Shown here piece after piece: positions 6,059 through 6,946 of a DNA stretch of 6,946 nt. The notes beneath the pieces are model-generated. The model made no database searches. It worked only from the letters and a program-made list of their open reading frames with translations, and had not been told where the DNA came from. The stretch is from NCBI GenBank assembly GCA_902478865.1, contig CABSNA010000073.1, positions 1 to 6,946 of the forward strand, in the 5' to 3' direction. The position numbers were made by a program, and so were the translations under genes. Positions within the stretch are counted from its first letter, which is position 1, and each line of letters starts with the position of its first letter. The stretch is from an uncultured Collinsella sp. Lineage in GTDB: Bacteria > Actinomycetota > Coriobacteriia > Coriobacteriales > Coriobacteriaceae.

Positions 6059-6325
6059 ATGCCAGAGGGTTCCGTCCGCAACTTCGACGAGATTTCGGAC
6101 CGCTTGGACCAGATCATCGCGACCGTTCGCTCCAAGGATACGTCCCTGGAGCGTTCGCTCGATCTGTTTGACGAGGCGATCGAGCTGGGCTCCCGTGCGG
6201 TCGATATGGTCGATAAGTTTGAGTTGACGCCTCGTGAGGCCGATAAGCTCGAGCAGGAATACGATGAGGATGCGGCAAACGAATCCCAGGATAGCCAGGC
6301 CGCGTCTCCGGATACGAATGGTTGA
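6059..6325 (+). CDS. xseB: Exodeoxyribonuclease VII small subunit
   Basis: XseB is the small helical subunit of exonuclease VII, several copies of which bind one XseA catalytic subunit to degrade single-stranded DNA in repair. The 88-residue protein shows the two-helix family pattern: NFDEISDRLDQIIATVRSKD at 8-27 and SLERSLDLFDEAIELGSRAV at 29-48, then a third helix, KFELTPREADKLEQEYDED. The last 20 residues are polar and acidic, probably disordered. The ATG at 6059 is 2 nt after the nusB stop, with GAGGAG at 6048-6053 as ribosome binding site. The TGA stop shares its A with the tlyA ATG. Contrary to common arrangement, no xseA precedes it. Confidence 0.88.
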   Translation: MPEGSVRNFDEISDRLDQIIATVRSKDTSLERSLDLFDEAIELGSRAVDMVDKFELTPREADKLEQEYDEDAANESQDSQAASPDTNG

Positions 6326-6946
6326 TGGCATTCATGAAACGTGTGCGTCTCGATGACGAACTGATTTCACAGGGCATCTGCGCCGATCGCGCGGATGCCC
6401 TTCGCACTCTTATGGCCGGCTTGGTCTCGAGCGGCGGCGAGCGTTTGACCTCGCCAGGTCTTAAGGTGACGCCCGACCTGCCGTTGCACGTGAAGGGTCG
6501 TATTCCCTACGTGGGGCGCGGCGGGCTCAAGCTCGAGGGCGCGCTCGATGCGTTTGGGATTGATCCGACGGACCTTGCTTGCCTCGATGTGGGCTGCTCC
6601 ACGGGCGGCTTTACCGATTGCCTGCTCAAGCGCGGCGCCGCCACAGTCGTTTCGGTCGATGTGGGTCGCGCCCAGTTTGATTGGTCGCTGCGCCAGGACG
6701 AGCGCGTGACGCTCCACGAGCGCACCAACGTGACACAGCTGCCCGAGCTTGGCTACGGCAGCGCTATCGACCTGGCCGTGTGCGATGTGTCGTTTACGAG
6801 TATCGCGAATATCATCGACGCCGTGCTGGCGTGCCTGAAGCCTTCGGGTTTTTTTTGCACGCTCGTAAAGCCCCAGTTTGAGGCGCCGGCTGCGCTGGTG
6901 GGCGAGGGCGGCATTGTGACCGATCCCGCCGTGCGCCGCGATACAC
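6325..6946 (+). CDS. tlyA: TlyA family rRNA (cytidine-2'-O)-methyltransferase, 3'-truncated by window end
   Basis: TlyA 2'-O-methylates cytidines of 16S and/or 23S rRNA using S-adenosylmethionine; in mycobacteria its loss gives capreomycin resistance. The frame is open to the window end, giving 207 codons of a protein usually about 250-270 long. Residues 7-56 form an S4 RNA-binding domain (RLDDELISQG, MAGLVSSGGERL). The FtsJ-like methyltransferase domain follows: YVGRGGLKLEGALDAFGI, SAM motif LDVGCSTGGFTD at 87-98, SVDVGRAQFDWSLRQD, and CDVSF. The KDKE tetrad is visible as Lys69, Asp154, Lys182 and Glu186 (LVKPQFE). The ATG at 6325 overlaps the xseB stop by one base (TGATG), implying coupled translation; an ATG at 6334 is an alternative. 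Neither has a strong ribosome binding site. A run of eight T at 6849-6856 is read through in frame. Confidence 0.94.
   Translation, partial: MAFMKRVRLDDELISQGICADRADALRTLMAGLVSSGGERLTSPGLKVTPDLPLHVKGRIPYVGRGGLKLEGALDAFGIDPTDLACLDVGCSTGGFTDCLLKRGAATVVSVDVGRAQFDWSLRQDERVTLHERTNVTQLPELGYGSAIDLAVCDVSFTSIANIIDAVLACLKPSGFFCTLVKPQFEAPAALVGEGGIVTDPAVRRDT

Overview
The window looks like a chromosomal housekeeping segment from a GC-rich member of Coriobacteriia, probably Collinsella or a close relative. This is inferred from the strong C/G bias at third codon positions and from a gene order that mixes an actinobacterial block (mltG, aroK, aroB, pepQ, efp) with one shared with Firmicutes (Asp23/YqhY, nusB, xseB, tlyA). 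No marker gene settles the genus. All nine genes lie on the + strand. I see no tRNA, rRNA, mobile element or CRISPR array.

Positions 1-39 are not genomic. They carry the Illumina Nextera read-1 adapter ending in the 19-base Tn5 mosaic end, so the window begins at an untrimmed contig end. Genomic sequence starts at about position 40, inside mltG. The ATG at 23, which would give mltG a neat start, belongs to the adapter.

Positions 40-3094 form a tight gene train: mltG (5'-truncated; peptidoglycan chain termination), a YqeG-type HAD phosphatase, shikimate kinase (aroK) and an AroB-family protein. Spacings are 2 and 8 nt, then a 4-nt ATGA overlap. Shikimate kinase has all its catalytic motifs. 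The AroB homologue keeps family length and alignable blocks, but appears to have lost all three metal ligands, the glycine-rich NAD motif and other catalytic residues. This is the most interesting feature of the window. The aroE, aroC and aroQ genes that often accompany this block in other Actinobacteria are not here.

Positions 3095-4423 hold a probable promoter and leader, an M24 Xaa-Pro peptidase (pepQ) and a good intrinsic terminator. From about 4455 a second unit begins with a perfect TATAAT and runs through efp, an Asp23/Gls24 protein, nusB, xseB and tlyA, which continues past the window end. From efp onward the gaps are 24, 3 and 2 nt, then a 1-nt overlap. This unit combines translation (EF-P), rRNA transcription (NusB), rRNA methylation and ribosome maturation (TlyA) and DNA repair (XseB). 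The large subunit gene xseA, usually just upstream of xseB, is missing from this locus.
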